Below are positions 1 to 8,422 of a stretch of DNA of 34,398 bases, one piece after another; position 1 is the stretch's first letter; each line of letters opens with the position of its first letter. Origin of the DNA: Clostridia bacterium (GTDB lineage Bacteria; Bacillota; Clostridia; Lachnospirales; Lachnospiraceae). Where the stretch lies: positions 1-34,398 of the forward strand of contig JAQXQS010000105.1 in assembly GCA_029101305.1 (NCBI GenBank), written 5' to 3'. Under the pieces are notes generated by a model, which was not told the origin of the DNA, did not search any database, and worked only from the letters and a program-made list of their open reading frames with translations. A program made the position numbers and the translations under genes.

Positions 1-801
1 AGTAACAAAAAACGTATTTCCATTATCACTGGACCGAACATGGCAGGTAAATCTACCTATATGCGTCAGACTGCACTTATTGTTCTGATGGCGCAGATTG
101 GTAGTTTTGTCCCGGCAGACAAAGCAACCATTGGAATTGTGGACAGAATCTTTACCCGTGTAGGGGCTTCTGATGATCTTGCTAGCGGACAGAGTACTTT
201 CATGGTGGAGATGACGGAGGTCGCCAATATTCTTAGAAACGCTACGGCAAAGAGTCTTCTGATCCTGGATGAAATTGGCCGTGGAACCAGTACTTTTGAC
301 GGGCTTGCTATCGCCTGGGCGGTGATCGAGCATATCAGCAATACAAAGCTTTGCGGAGCGAAGACCTTGTTTGCTACCCATTATCATGAGCTGACAGAGC
401 TGGAGGGAAAGCTATCCGGTGTTACCAATTACTGCATTGCGGTCAAGGAAAAAGGAGATGACATTGTTTTTCTCCGTAAGATCGTGCAGGGTGGTGCAGA
501 TAAGAGCTATGGAATCCAGGTGGCCAAGCTGGCAGGAGTCCCGGATTCTGTGATCAACAGGGCGAAGGAACTGGTGGAGGAATTAAGCGATGCGGACATT
601 ACTGCTGCTGTAAAAGATCTTACCTCCCAGAAAAAGAAACCGAAGGTCGAGATGGATATGGCACAGATGTCCTTGTTTGACACGGTTCAGGATAATGATA
701 TCATTGAAGAACTGAAAAATATCGACATCGGAAACCTGACACCGATGGAAGCGTTAAATACTTTATATAATCTTCAGAATAAGATAAAAAACCGATGGTA
801 A
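1..801 (+). CDS. mutS: DNA mismatch repair protein MutS, C-terminal part (5' end outside the window)
   Basis: MutS finds base mismatches and small loops and, with ATP bound, recruits MutL. The frame is already open at base 1, so only the ATPase domain and tail are present (266 residues). Visible are Walker A (GPNMAGKST), the STFMVEM segment, Walker B plus signature ([16 protein letters not shown]) and ATHYHEL, which together are diagnostic of MutS. Near the end, QMSLF (bases 664-678) fits a sliding-clamp binding motif, followed by the short C-terminal helical region. mutL begins 82 bases downstream, so the pair is probably one operon. The family is certain; MutS1 rather than MutS2 follows from the clamp motif, the absence of a Smr domain and the mutL neighbour. 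Confidence 0.97.
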   Translation, partial: SNKKRISIITGPNMAGKSTYMRQTALIVLMAQIGSFVPADKATIGIVDRIFTRVGASDDLASGQSTFMVEMTEVANILRNATAKSLLILDEIGRGTSTFDGLAIAWAVIEHISNTKLCGAKTLFATHYHELTELEGKLSGVTNYCIAVKEKGDDIVFLRKIVQGGADKSYGIQVAKLAGVPDSVINRAKELVEELSDADITAAVKDLTSQKKKPKVEMDMAQMSLFDTVQDNDIIEELKNIDIGNLTPMEALNTLYNLQNKIKNRW

Positions 802-815
802 AAACCAAAGGAAAG

Positions 816-887
816 ATGGTACACTATAAACTGAAAAGAGAACAGTCACCTATATTTATATATGGAAAATATGGAGAAAAACTTTGA
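816..887 (+). CDS. Possible 23-codon leader ORF overlapping the mutL start
   Basis: An ATG at 816 is preceded by AAAGGAAAG and opens a 23-residue frame whose TGA stop (885-887) overlaps the TTG start of mutL (884-886) as TTGA. That arrangement would allow translational coupling. The peptide (starting MVHYKLKREQ) resembles nothing I know. It may be chance, since A/T-rich spacers often contain short frames. The seen facts are the ribosome-site-like sequence and the overlap; function is not supported. Confidence 0.2.
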   Translation: MVHYKLKREQSPIFIYGKYGEKL

Positions 888-3088
888 GAAAAATTGCAGT
901 TTTAGATAAACATACCATTGATAAGATTGCAGCAGGGGAAGTGGTTGAGCGGCCTTCTTCTGTTGTAAAAGAGCTTGTAGAAAACTCTATTGATGCCGGT
1001 GCTACCGCTGTAACTGTGGAGATTACAGATGGTGGGAAAAAGCTGATCCGTATTACGGATAATGGTGGTGGGATTGAAGCTTCCCAGGTGCCAACAGCCT
1101 TTTTAAGCCATGCTACCAGCAAAATAGAAAAAGTGGAAGATCTGGAGAACATAGCCTCACTGGGATTTCGTGGTGAGGCTTTGTCCAGTATTGCCGCGGT
1201 TTCCCAGGTGGAGCTGATCACCAAAACACCTTCTGCTATCAGTGGAGTGCGGTATGTGATCGAAGGTGGGGTAGAACAAAGCCTGGAAGAGATGGGAGCG
1301 CCCGATGGAACCACTTTCCTGGTGCGGAATCTGTTCTATAATACGCCAGCCAGAAGCAAATTCCTGAAATCCGATTCCTCAGAGGCCAATTATATCGGAA
1401 TAATGATGGAGCAGCTGGCACTTTCCCATCCAGAGATTTCGTTTAAATATATCCAGAACAAGCAGGTGAAGCTGCATACCTCCGGGAATTATAATGTAAA
1501 AGATGTTATTTATAATGTGTATGGCCGTGGTATGGCAAAAGCCCTTCTGGAGGTCTCTTATGAAAATGATTTCATGAAAATTGAGGGCTTTGCCGGGAAG
1601 CCGGAAGTTTCCAGAGGAAACCGGAGCTTTGAAAATTACTATGTGAATGGCAGATTTGTGAAAAATAATATTATCACCAAGGCAATCGAGGATGCATACA
1701 AGGGTTTTGTGATGCAGCATAAGTTCCCCTTTGTATCCCTTCAGATTCAGATGACAGGAAATGATCTGGATGTAAATGTACACCCGCGGAAACTGGAAGT
1801 CCGTTTCGCGCGAGGTGCTGAGGTGTATGATGCAATTTACGAGGCTGTTCACAATGCATTGATTCACCGGGAGCTGATTCCGGTAGTACCGGTTGGAAGG
1901 GAAGAACGTAGTCAGAAAGTGGCACCAGTGAGCCGTGGTGCAGTTCCAGAGCCTTTTGAAAAAAGCCGCAGAGCAGAGGCTGATTCTTCCAGCCAGGATA
2001 GAAATCAAAATCATAGCAGTGTTTCCGGAAACTATCAAAATCGTAACAGTGTTTCCGGAAGCTATCTGCAGAGCAGTGCACTCCGGGAGCGGGCAATCTA
2101 TCAGACGAAGCCGTTCACACGGGAAGAAGAAGCTCTTTTTGCCGGAACGTTGAAAGCGGCAGCGGATGAACAGGCTGTCCAGGAGAAAACTTTAACCGGA
2201 CAGAATGATCCAAAACAAAATGAAGTAAAACAAGATGATCCAAATCAAAACGAAGTAAAACAAGATGAAGCAAAACAGAATGAATTAAAACAGAATAAAA
2301 CTGCGCAGGACGAAGCCTGGAAGATAAAACCAGAACAAAGCGAATCAGAGCAGGTCAGTCCGGAGCGAAGTGCAGCAGAAACAGGGCAACCTGTTTCTCA
2401 AAAGAAAAATACAGATGCTCAGCCTTTACAGGAACAACCTGAACCGAAATCACAGGAACCTCCCCAGCAGCTCGAACTTTTCCAGGAGAAACTTCTTGCG
2501 CCAGAATCAAGAAGCCGGCACAAACTGATCGGCCAGCTTTTTGACACTTACTGGCTGGTGGAATTTGAAAACCAGTTTTATATTATTGATCAGCATGCGG
2601 CTCACGAGAAGGTGAACTACGAGCGTTTTGTGAAACATTTTAAAGAGCAGACCATTGAATCCCAGTATCTGAATCCGCCTCTTGTGGTAACCTTAAATAT
2701 GGATGAGCAGGCCAAGCTCAAAGCCAATGAAGAATATTTTACCAAATATGGGTTTGAGATTGAACCTTTCGGCGGACGGGAATACTGTATCAGTGCAGTT
2801 CCAACGAATCTGTACGGGTTTCATGAAGAAGAGCTGTTTCTGGAAATGCTGGACAATCTGGGAGGGGAAGGCACCAAAGATGCTTTCGATCTTTTTACTG
2901 CAAGACTTGCCACAATGGCCTGTAAATCAGCAGTCAAAGGAAATCACCAGATGTCAGCTCTTGAGGCAGATAAACTGATTGACGAACTTCTTGCCCTGGA
3001 CAACCCTTATAATTGTCCGCATGGTCGTCCTACGATCATTGCTATGACAAAAACAGAAATTGAAAAGAAATTTAAACGAATTGTGTAA
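884..3088 (+). CDS. mutL: DNA mismatch repair endonuclease MutL
   Basis: MutL links MutS mismatch recognition to strand incision. The 734-residue product starts at TTG 884, 8 bases after GGAG; no in-frame ATG gives the conserved start. The N-terminal GHKL ATPase shows KELVENSIDAG, DNGGG and GFRGEAL. A long Q/E/K-rich linker (about residues 330-530) contains two tandem-repeat tracts and a clamp-binding-like QLELF (529-533). The C-terminal domain has the endonuclease signature DQHAAHE...E (from D569), ACKSAVK and CPHGRP (from 711), so this is the nicking type of MutL found in bacteria without MutH. The linker is longer than in typical family members of about 620-650 residues. It is followed after 13 bases by miaA. 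Confidence 0.97.
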   Translation: MRKIAVLDKHTIDKIAAGEVVERPSSVVKELVENSIDAGATAVTVEITDGGKKLIRITDNGGGIEASQVPTAFLSHATSKIEKVEDLENIASLGFRGEALSSIAAVSQVELITKTPSAISGVRYVIEGGVEQSLEEMGAPDGTTFLVRNLFYNTPARSKFLKSDSSEANYIGIMMEQLALSHPEISFKYIQNKQVKLHTSGNYNVKDVIYNVYGRGMAKALLEVSYENDFMKIEGFAGKPEVSRGNRSFENYYVNGRFVKNNIITKAIEDAYKGFVMQHKFPFVSLQIQMTGNDLDVNVHPRKLEVRFARGAEVYDAIYEAVHNALIHRELIPVVPVGREERSQKVAPVSRGAVPEPFEKSRRAEADSSSQDRNQNHSSVSGNYQNRNSVSGSYLQSSALRERAIYQTKPFTREEEALFAGTLKAAADEQAVQEKTLTGQNDPKQNEVKQDDPNQNEVKQDEAKQNELKQNKTAQDEAWKIKPEQSESEQVSPERSAAETGQPVSQKKNTDAQPLQEQPEPKSQEPPQQLELFQEKLLAPESRSRHKLIGQLFDTYWLVEFENQFYIIDQHAAHEKVNYERFVKHFKEQTIESQYLNPPLVVTLNMDEQAKLKANEEYFTKYGFEIEPFGGREYCISAVPTNLYGFHEEELFLEMLDNLGGEGTKDAFDLFTARLATMACKSAVKGNHQMSALEADKLIDELLALDNPYNCPHGRPTIIAMTKTEIEKKFKRIV
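2004..2063 (+). repeat. Two-copy 30-base tandem repeat inside mutL
   Basis: Bases 2004-2033 and 2034-2063 are adjacent copies differing at three positions. They encode a duplicated Asn/Ser/Gly-rich decapeptide (NRNSVSGSY type) in the MutL linker. The 30-base length keeps the reading frame whatever the copy number. Confidence 0.85.
2207..2296 (+). repeat. Three-copy 30-base tandem repeat inside mutL
   Basis: Units 2207-2236, 2237-2266 and 2267-2296 encode DPKQNEVKQD, DPNQNEVKQD and EAKQNELKQN. The first two copies are nearly identical and the third has drifted. The tract lies in the linker between the ATPase and endonuclease domains, is unrelated in sequence to the other repeat, and has the same 30-base period. 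Confidence 0.9.
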
Positions 3089-3101
3089 CAGAGGAGAGAT
3101 T

Positions 3102-4058
3102 ATGAAAAAGCCTCTTATTGTCCTCACCGGTCCGACTGCAGTTGGAAAAACAAAGTTGTCTATTTCTCTTGCAAAAGCAGTTGATGGTGAGATCATATCA
3201 GCAGATTCCATGCAGGTTTACAAATATATGGACATTGGATCTGCAAAGATCATGCCAGATGAGATGCAGGGAGTTCCCCATTATCTTGTGGATGAACTGA
3301 TGCCAGATGAGGAGTTCCATATTGTACGGTTCCAGCAGATGGCAAAAGCTGCCATGGAAAAAATTTACGCCAAAGGCCATATTCCCATTCTGGTGGGCGG
3401 AACCGGCTTTTATATCCAGGCTGTGACCAGAGATATTGATTTTACCCAGGCAGAGCAGGACGATGGCTACCGTGCCAGTCTGGAGGCTCTGGCGGAAAAA
3501 AATGGAGCCGCTTATCTTCACCAGATGCTTGCAGAAGTGGATCCCAAAAGCGCGGAAGATATTCACGAAAATAATATAAAACGGGTGATCCGGGCCCTGG
3601 AATTTTATCATCAGAACCATAGCCCTATTTCTGCCCACAATGAAGAACAGCATGAGCGGACAAGTCCGTATAATCTGGCTTATTTTGTATTAAATGCGCC
3701 CCGTGAGCTTCTGTATGAACGGATTGACAAACGTGTGGATGAAATGATGGCAAATGGACTCGTGGAGGAAGTACAGCGTCTGAAAGAGATGGGATATCAC
3801 AGAGGCATGGTTTCCATGCAGGGCCTTGGCTATAAAGAAATCCTGGCTTATCTGGATGGCGGAATGCCATTGGAGGAAGCTGTGCGGATCCTGAAGCGGG
3901 ATACCAGGCATTTTGCGAAACGGCAGCTGACCTGGTTTCGGAGAGAACCGGAAACTGTATGGGTAAATAAAGACCAGTTTGAGTATGATGATGAAAAAAT
4001 GCTTGAGTATATGCTGGATACCTGCAGAGAAAAGAAACTAATCGAACCTGTCTGCTAA
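3102..4058 (+). CDS. miaA: tRNA dimethylallyltransferase MiaA
   Basis: MiaA transfers a dimethylallyl group to A37 of tRNAs reading UNN codons, the first step to ms2i6A. The start at ATG 3102 follows GAGGAG by five bases; an upstream in-frame ATG at 3060 lies inside mutL and has no such site. The 318-residue product has the usual length. Seen are the P-loop GPTAVGKTK, the DSMQVY substrate segment, GGTGFYIQAV, the RVIRALE region and QGLGYKE. It sits 13 bases after mutL, a common order in Firmicutes. In Bacillus hfq follows; here no hfq is seen in the next 140 bases. Confidence 0.97.
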   Translation: MKKPLIVLTGPTAVGKTKLSISLAKAVDGEIISADSMQVYKYMDIGSAKIMPDEMQGVPHYLVDELMPDEEFHIVRFQQMAKAAMEKIYAKGHIPILVGGTGFYIQAVTRDIDFTQAEQDDGYRASLEALAEKNGAAYLHQMLAEVDPKSAEDIHENNIKRVIRALEFYHQNHSPISAHNEEQHERTSPYNLAYFVLNAPRELLYERIDKRVDEMMANGLVEEVQRLKEMGYHRGMVSMQGLGYKEILAYLDGGMPLEEAVRILKRDTRHFAKRQLTWFRREPETVWVNKDQFEYDDEKMLEYMLDTCREKKLIEPVC

Positions 4059-4130
4059 CACAGAGATTACCATGAATGAACGTGTAACTTTAAAATTACA
4101 AATTTAATAAACGATAGATATGGAGGAACG

Positions 4131-4202
4131 TTGCCCAAAAGTGTGCAGGTTGCCAGAAGGCTATTTGACATATACTTAAGTGGCAACAGAAATGAATTAT
4201 GA
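4131..4202 (+). CDS. Possible 23-codon leader ORF upstream of the gamma-lyase-family gene
   Basis: A TTG at 4131 lies four bases after a perfect GGAGG (4122-4126), and the frame ends in a TGA (4200-4202) that overlaps the ATG of the next gene as ATGA. The downstream ATG itself has only a weak ribosome site, so translation could depend on coupling. The peptide (ending YLSGNRNEL) is unfamiliar and is not Hfq. Alternatively the GGAGG belongs to an ATG-less remnant or is incidental. Confidence 0.25.
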   Translation: MPKSVQVARRLFDIYLSGNRNEL

Positions 4203-5476
4203 AAGAATTATATGAGCAGCTGGGAATTTCTTCCCAGGTTTACGATTTTTGCCATGAAATAGAGGAATCTTTAAAAGACCGTTTCCAGCAGTTTGATAAA
4301 ACTGCGGAATATAACCAGATGAAGGTGCTTCTGGCTATGCAGAAAAATCGCGTAAGTGAAGAGTGCTTTGGTTCTTCTTCCGGTTACGGATATAATGATT
4401 ATGGCCGGGATACCCTGGAGAAGGTTTATGCAGATACCTTCCACACTGAGGCATGCCTGGTGCGTCCACAGATTGCATGTGGTACCCATGCGCTGGCCAT
4501 TGCACTTTTTGGAAATCTCCGTCCAGGAGATGAAATGCTGGCTCCTGCCGGAAAACCTTACGATACCCTTGAAGAGGTGATTGGTATCCGTCCGTCTAAA
4601 GGGTCTCTTGCAGAATATGACGTTACTTACCGCCAGGTAGACCTTCTGGAGGATGGCACTTTTGATTATGAAAATATCCGTAAAGCCATTAATGAGAAGA
4701 CAAAGCTGGTTGAAATCCAACGTTCCAAAGGCTATATGACTCGTCCTTCTTTCTCTGTAAAGCAGATTGGAGAACTGATCGCTTTCGTTAAGAGCATTAA
4801 GCCGGATGTGATCTGTATGGTAGATAACTGCTATGGCGAGTTTGTGGATACCATAGAGCCAAGTGATGTTGGTGCAGATATGGTAGTTGGTTCCCTGATC
4901 AAAAACCCAGGCGGCGGTCTTGCACCTATTGGCGGATACATTGCTGGTACAAAGGAATGCGTGGAAAATGCTTCTTATCGTATGACCTGTCCTGGACTGG
5001 GAGCTGAGGTCGGTGCTTCCCTTGGCGTAAACCGTTCCTTCTATCAGGGCTTTTTCCTGGCCCCGATGGTTACCAAGGGGGCTTTAAAGGGAGCTGTGTT
5101 CGCAGCAAATATTTATGAAAAGCTTGGATTTGACGTAGTTCCAAATTCTACAGAGCCGAGGCAGGATATTATCCAGGCGGTTACCCTGAACAGTCCTGAA
5201 AGACTGATCGCATTTTGCAAAGGAATCCAGGCTGCCGCACCAGTTGACAGCTATGTAGATCCGGAACCTTGGGATATGCCAGGCTATGACAGCCAGGTTA
5301 TTATGGCGGCAGGCGCATTTGTACAGGGATCTTCTATTGAGCTTTCCGCAGATGGCCCGGTTAAAGAACCATATGCCGTTTATTTCCAGGGAGGACTTAC
5401 CTGGGAGCATGCAAAGCTCGGGGTTATGATGTCTTTGCAGAAGCTTGTGGAGCAGAATCTGGTAAAATTACCGTAA
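4199..5476 (+). CDS. Methionine gamma-lyase family PLP-dependent protein (YnbB-like)
   Basis: This 425-residue protein belongs to the aminotransferase class I fold group often annotated as methionine gamma-lyase family or aluminium resistance protein. The core shows CGTHALAIALFG (cofactor phosphate loop), VDNCYGEF (the Asp that contacts the pyridine ring) and SLIKNPGGG with the probable Schiff-base lysine K235. The N-terminus (AEYNQMKVLLAMQKNRVS) matches the start expected of the family. No earlier start is possible because a stop lies just upstream in frame. Its position after miaA mirrors the Bacillus miaA-hfq-ynbA-ynbB region. The true substrate is not established; cysteine or methionine-type lyase chemistry is inferred from the family. 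Confidence 0.85.
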   Translation: MKELYEQLGISSQVYDFCHEIEESLKDRFQQFDKTAEYNQMKVLLAMQKNRVSEECFGSSSGYGYNDYGRDTLEKVYADTFHTEACLVRPQIACGTHALAIALFGNLRPGDEMLAPAGKPYDTLEEVIGIRPSKGSLAEYDVTYRQVDLLEDGTFDYENIRKAINEKTKLVEIQRSKGYMTRPSFSVKQIGELIAFVKSIKPDVICMVDNCYGEFVDTIEPSDVGADMVVGSLIKNPGGGLAPIGGYIAGTKECVENASYRMTCPGLGAEVGASLGVNRSFYQGFFLAPMVTKGALKGAVFAANIYEKLGFDVVPNSTEPRQDIIQAVTLNSPERLIAFCKGIQAAAPVDSYVDPEPWDMPGYDSQVIMAAGAFVQGSSIELSADGPVKEPYAVYFQGGLTWEHAKLGVMMSLQKLVEQNLVKLP

Positions 5477-5495
5477 GTGTAACATAGGAGTTTGT

Positions 5496-6674
5496 ATGGG
5501 CAAAAAGCGTGTTATTGTAGTTGGCGGCGGTGCCTCCGGGCTTATGGCTGCTATTACAGCTGCCAGAAATGGTGCTACTGTGACGATATTGGAGCAGAAC
5601 GAGAAAACAGGTAAAAAAATATGTGCAACTGGAAATGGAAAATGTAATTTCACAAACATCCGGGTGCCACAGGATGCTTACCGAAGCGAGAACCCTGGAT
5701 TTGAGCAGAATGTTTTGGAACAGTTTTCTGTGGAAGATACAGTGAAGTTTTTTACCTGTCTTGGCATCTATCCTGTAAATAAAAATAATGGATATCTTTA
5801 TCCTCACAGCGGACAGGCTTCAAGTGTTGCAGAGGTATTAAACCTGGAGGCCTTAAGTCTTGGTGTGAAAATTAAAACAAACGAGCATGTGCAGGATATT
5901 TCCAGGGAAAATAATATCTGGAAGGTTCATACATCCAGCTGGGCTTATGAGGGGGAGGCGGTTATTCTGGCAAATGGATCCAGGGCTTCTGCCATTTCCG
6001 GTTCGGATGGAAGTGGCTACCAGCTGGCTGCATCGCTTGGTCATCAGATCATTGAACCCCTTCCGGCTCTCACAGCATTAAAATGTAAGAATACAGGTTT
6101 TGCCGGATGGGCAGGCGTCCGTACAGAAGGAAAGGTTACGTTACTGGCAGAAGGCGAAAAAGTGACAGAGGAAACAGGTGAACTGCAGCTTACAGATTAC
6201 GGAGTATCTGGAATTCCAGTATTTCAGATCAGCCGTTATGCTATCCGGGCATTAAAACAGGGGAAAAAAGTGAAACTGTATCTGAATTTTTTGCCGGAAT
6301 TTTCAGAAGAGCAGCTAATGGCATTTCTTGAAAAACGTAAAGAGAATTGTCCCTATAAAGGGAAAAAGACATTTCTGACCGGACTTTTTCCAGACAAATT
6401 ATCCAAGGTACTTCTCCAGGCACAGGATCTTGCAGAAGCAATCCGCTGCTATCCTCTTAATGTGACGGGGTATCTGCCTTTTGAGCAGGCACAGGTGTGC
6501 TCCGGAGGTGTGGATACCCGGGAAGTGGATGCAATGACTCTTGAATCCAGATATAAATCTGATATTTTTTTTGCGGGAGAACTTCTTGACATTGATGGAA
6601 AATGTGGTGGTTACAATTTGCAATGGGCCTGGTCCAGCGGCTATGTTGCAGGATTAAATGCCAGTATTATATAA
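5496..6674 (+). CDS. HI0933/BaiN-like FAD-dependent oxidoreductase
   Basis: A 392-residue flavoprotein of the HI0933-like family. The N-terminal dinucleotide fold reads VVGGGASGLMAA, followed by the family signature GKKICATGNGKCNFTN; near the C-terminus are CSGGVDTREVD and FFAGELLDIDGKCGGYN with the last FAD contacts. AGGAG precedes the ATG. Relatives are annotated as NAD(P)/FAD-dependent oxidoreductase, and one clostridial relative, BaiN, has been linked to bile acid metabolism. The genomic context here is housekeeping and gives no support for a bile acid role. It lies 19 bases after the gamma-lyase-family gene, probably co-transcribed. Confidence 0.88.
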   Translation: MGKKRVIVVGGGASGLMAAITAARNGATVTILEQNEKTGKKICATGNGKCNFTNIRVPQDAYRSENPGFEQNVLEQFSVEDTVKFFTCLGIYPVNKNNGYLYPHSGQASSVAEVLNLEALSLGVKIKTNEHVQDISRENNIWKVHTSSWAYEGEAVILANGSRASAISGSDGSGYQLAASLGHQIIEPLPALTALKCKNTGFAGWAGVRTEGKVTLLAEGEKVTEETGELQLTDYGVSGIPVFQISRYAIRALKQGKKVKLYLNFLPEFSEEQLMAFLEKRKENCPYKGKKTFLTGLFPDKLSKVLLQAQDLAEAIRCYPLNVTGYLPFEQAQVCSGGVDTREVDAMTLESRYKSDIFFAGELLDIDGKCGGYNLQWAWSSGYVAGLNASII

Positions 6675-6698
6675 GATATTAATCAGAAGGAGTACCAT

Positions 6699-8297
6699 AT
6701 GATCCGAATTACCCAGCTGAAGCTTTCTATCGATCATTCAGAGGAAGAGCTTGAACATAAGATCCGGAAAGCCCTGCGTTTGAAAAAAGAAGAATTTTCT
6801 TATGAGATAGTGAAACAGTCACTTGACTGCCGCCATAAAGAGGACAAAAAATTTGTTTATACGGTAGATATTTTTTTGAAAGAGAGAAATCTGGAGGGCA
6901 AAATCGTCCGAAAGGTTCGCGATAATAATATTACGTTAACTGACCGAAGGGAATATGTATTTCCAATGCCTGGTGAAACAGAACTGGAACATCCGCCGGT
7001 TATTGTGGGGAGCGGTCCTGCCGGAATTTTCTGCGCCTGGTATCTGGCAAAGGCTGGTTACAGGCCACTTGTTCTGGAACGTGGGGAAGAAGCCCATGTC
7101 CGACAGAAAACAGTGGAAAATTTCTGGAAAAATGGGGTATTGGATCCGGATTCCAATGTCCAGTTTGGAGAAGGCGGTGCCGGTACTTTTTCCGATGGCA
7201 AATTGAATACCCTTGTGAAAGATCCTTCCGGACGAAACCATGAGGTTTTAAAGCGATTTGTGCAGGCAGGAGCTCCTGCGGAGATCATTTACCAGCAGAA
7301 ACCTCATCTTGGCACAGATGTACTGGTTGACGTTGTTGAAACCCTGCGCCATGAAATAGAAGAAATGGGTGGCAGCTTCCAGTTTAAGGCCAAGGTTACA
7401 GATCTGGTTTTTGAAAATGGCAGTTTAAAAGAAATTGAAGTGAATGGGGAAAGCCGGATTCCGGCGCAGGTCTGTGTTCTGGCTGTGGGTCATAGTGCCA
7501 GGGATTCCTTTTCCATGTTTGAGAAAAAAGGAATCTATATGGAACCGAAATCGTTTGCAGTAGGTGTCCGTATGGAGCATCCCCAATCTATGATCAATCT
7601 TGCCCTTTATGGAGAAGAAGAGAATGAAAAGCTTGGAGCTGCAGCATATAAGGTTACCCATACCTGTGGAAATGGCCGTGGCGTTTATTCCTTCTGTATG
7701 TGTCCAGGGGGATATGTGGTAAACGCTTCCTCAGAAGAGCAGATGCTTGCTGTAAATGGAATGAGTTATCAGGCCAGGGACAGCAAAAATGCAAACAGTG
7801 CACTGATCGTCTCTGTAACACCAGCGGATTTTCCAGAAGAAGGGCCTCTTGGCGGAGTTGCATTCCAGCGTGACCTGGAGCGTGCAGCCTGGAAGGCAGG
7901 AAATGGAAAAGTTCCGGTACAGATGTTTGAAGATTATAGAAACCATAAGGCAAGTACTGCAATCGGAAGTGTAGAACCGTGTATCAAAGGTGCTTATGTT
8001 CCAGGAGATGTCCGCAGTATTTTTCCAAAAGAAATTGGAGATTCCATAGAAGAGGGAGTCCTTGCTTTTGGAAAGAAAATTAAAGGATTTGACCGGCCTG
8101 ATGCGGTGATTTCCGGTGTAGAAAGCAGAACGTCATCCCCGGTGCGGATCGTTCGCGATAAGGATTCACTGGAAGCAAACTATGAAGGCATTTATCCATG
8201 CGGAGAAGGTGCTGGCTACGCTGGGGGAATTACATCTGCTGCCATGGATGGCATAAAAGTGGCGGAAGCTATTTCTAAAAAGTTTAGAAATTTTTAG
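6699..8297 (+). CDS. Uncharacterised FAD-dependent dehydrogenase (COG2509-like)
   Basis: A 532-residue flavoprotein. Residues 1-90 form a basic and acidic domain seen before the Rossmann core in this family; then VIVGSGPAGIFCAWYL (FAD), QFGEGGAGTFSDGKLNT, a long middle domain, GVESRTSSPVRI and a final YPCGEGAGYAGGITSAAMDG. These match the widely conserved but unassigned FAD dehydrogenases of Firmicutes and Bacteroidetes. The start ATG follows AAGGAG. It is only distantly related to the flavoprotein just upstream and is not a duplicate of it. Its stop codon is the first base of the terminator stem, so it ends the operon. Substrate unknown. Confidence 0.85.
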   Translation: MIRITQLKLSIDHSEEELEHKIRKALRLKKEEFSYEIVKQSLDCRHKEDKKFVYTVDIFLKERNLEGKIVRKVRDNNITLTDRREYVFPMPGETELEHPPVIVGSGPAGIFCAWYLAKAGYRPLVLERGEEAHVRQKTVENFWKNGVLDPDSNVQFGEGGAGTFSDGKLNTLVKDPSGRNHEVLKRFVQAGAPAEIIYQQKPHLGTDVLVDVVETLRHEIEEMGGSFQFKAKVTDLVFENGSLKEIEVNGESRIPAQVCVLAVGHSARDSFSMFEKKGIYMEPKSFAVGVRMEHPQSMINLALYGEEENEKLGAAAYKVTHTCGNGRGVYSFCMCPGGYVVNASSEEQMLAVNGMSYQARDSKNANSALIVSVTPADFPEEGPLGGVAFQRDLERAAWKAGNGKVPVQMFEDYRNHKASTAIGSVEPCIKGAYVPGDVRSIFPKEIGDSIEEGVLAFGKKIKGFDRPDAVISGVESRTSSPVRIVRDKDSLEANYEGIYPCGEGAGYAGGITSAAMDGIKVAEAISKKFRNF

Positions 8298-8323
8298 GAG
8301 AGAGTGTACATCTCTCCTTTTTT
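8297..8323 (+). terminator. Intrinsic terminator after the flavoprotein gene
   Basis: A perfect 7-base stem, GGAGAGA at 8297-8303 and TCTCTCC at 8311-8317, with loop GTGTACA is followed by six T. The stem begins at the last base of the TAG stop. Confidence 0.85.
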
Positions 8324-8333
8324 ATGCTAAAAT
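8305..8333 (+). promoter_or_regulatory. Candidate promoter for radC and the mre operon
   Basis: TGTACA at 8305-8310 (4 of 6 to a -35), a 17-base spacer and TAAAAT at 8328-8333 with the extended TGn motif just before it. The -35 lies inside the loop of the preceding terminator. Downstream, 8334-8353 is a near-perfect palindrome around CTGCATTGCAG, and CAGGAA/TTCCTG at 8346-8351 and 8370-8375 could form a leader hairpin or an operator. The promoter is inferred. Confidence 0.4.
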
Positions 8334-8422
8334 AATTCTGCATTGCAGGAATTTACATAATTATATTGGTTCCTGTAATGAGATCAGACCTGTCAGCCCC
8401 TGGAGAACTGCAGGTAAAATAT

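Noticed and set aside
1379-2038. Antisense ORF of 219 codons opposite mutL
   Set aside because: Shadow frame with composition typical of a reversed coding strand.
4059-4198. hfq after miaA, as in Bacillus
   Set aside because: No frame in this spacer encodes an Hfq-like sequence.
5496-6674. Bile acid gene baiN
   Set aside because: Only family-level similarity, with no other bai genes nearby and a housekeeping context.
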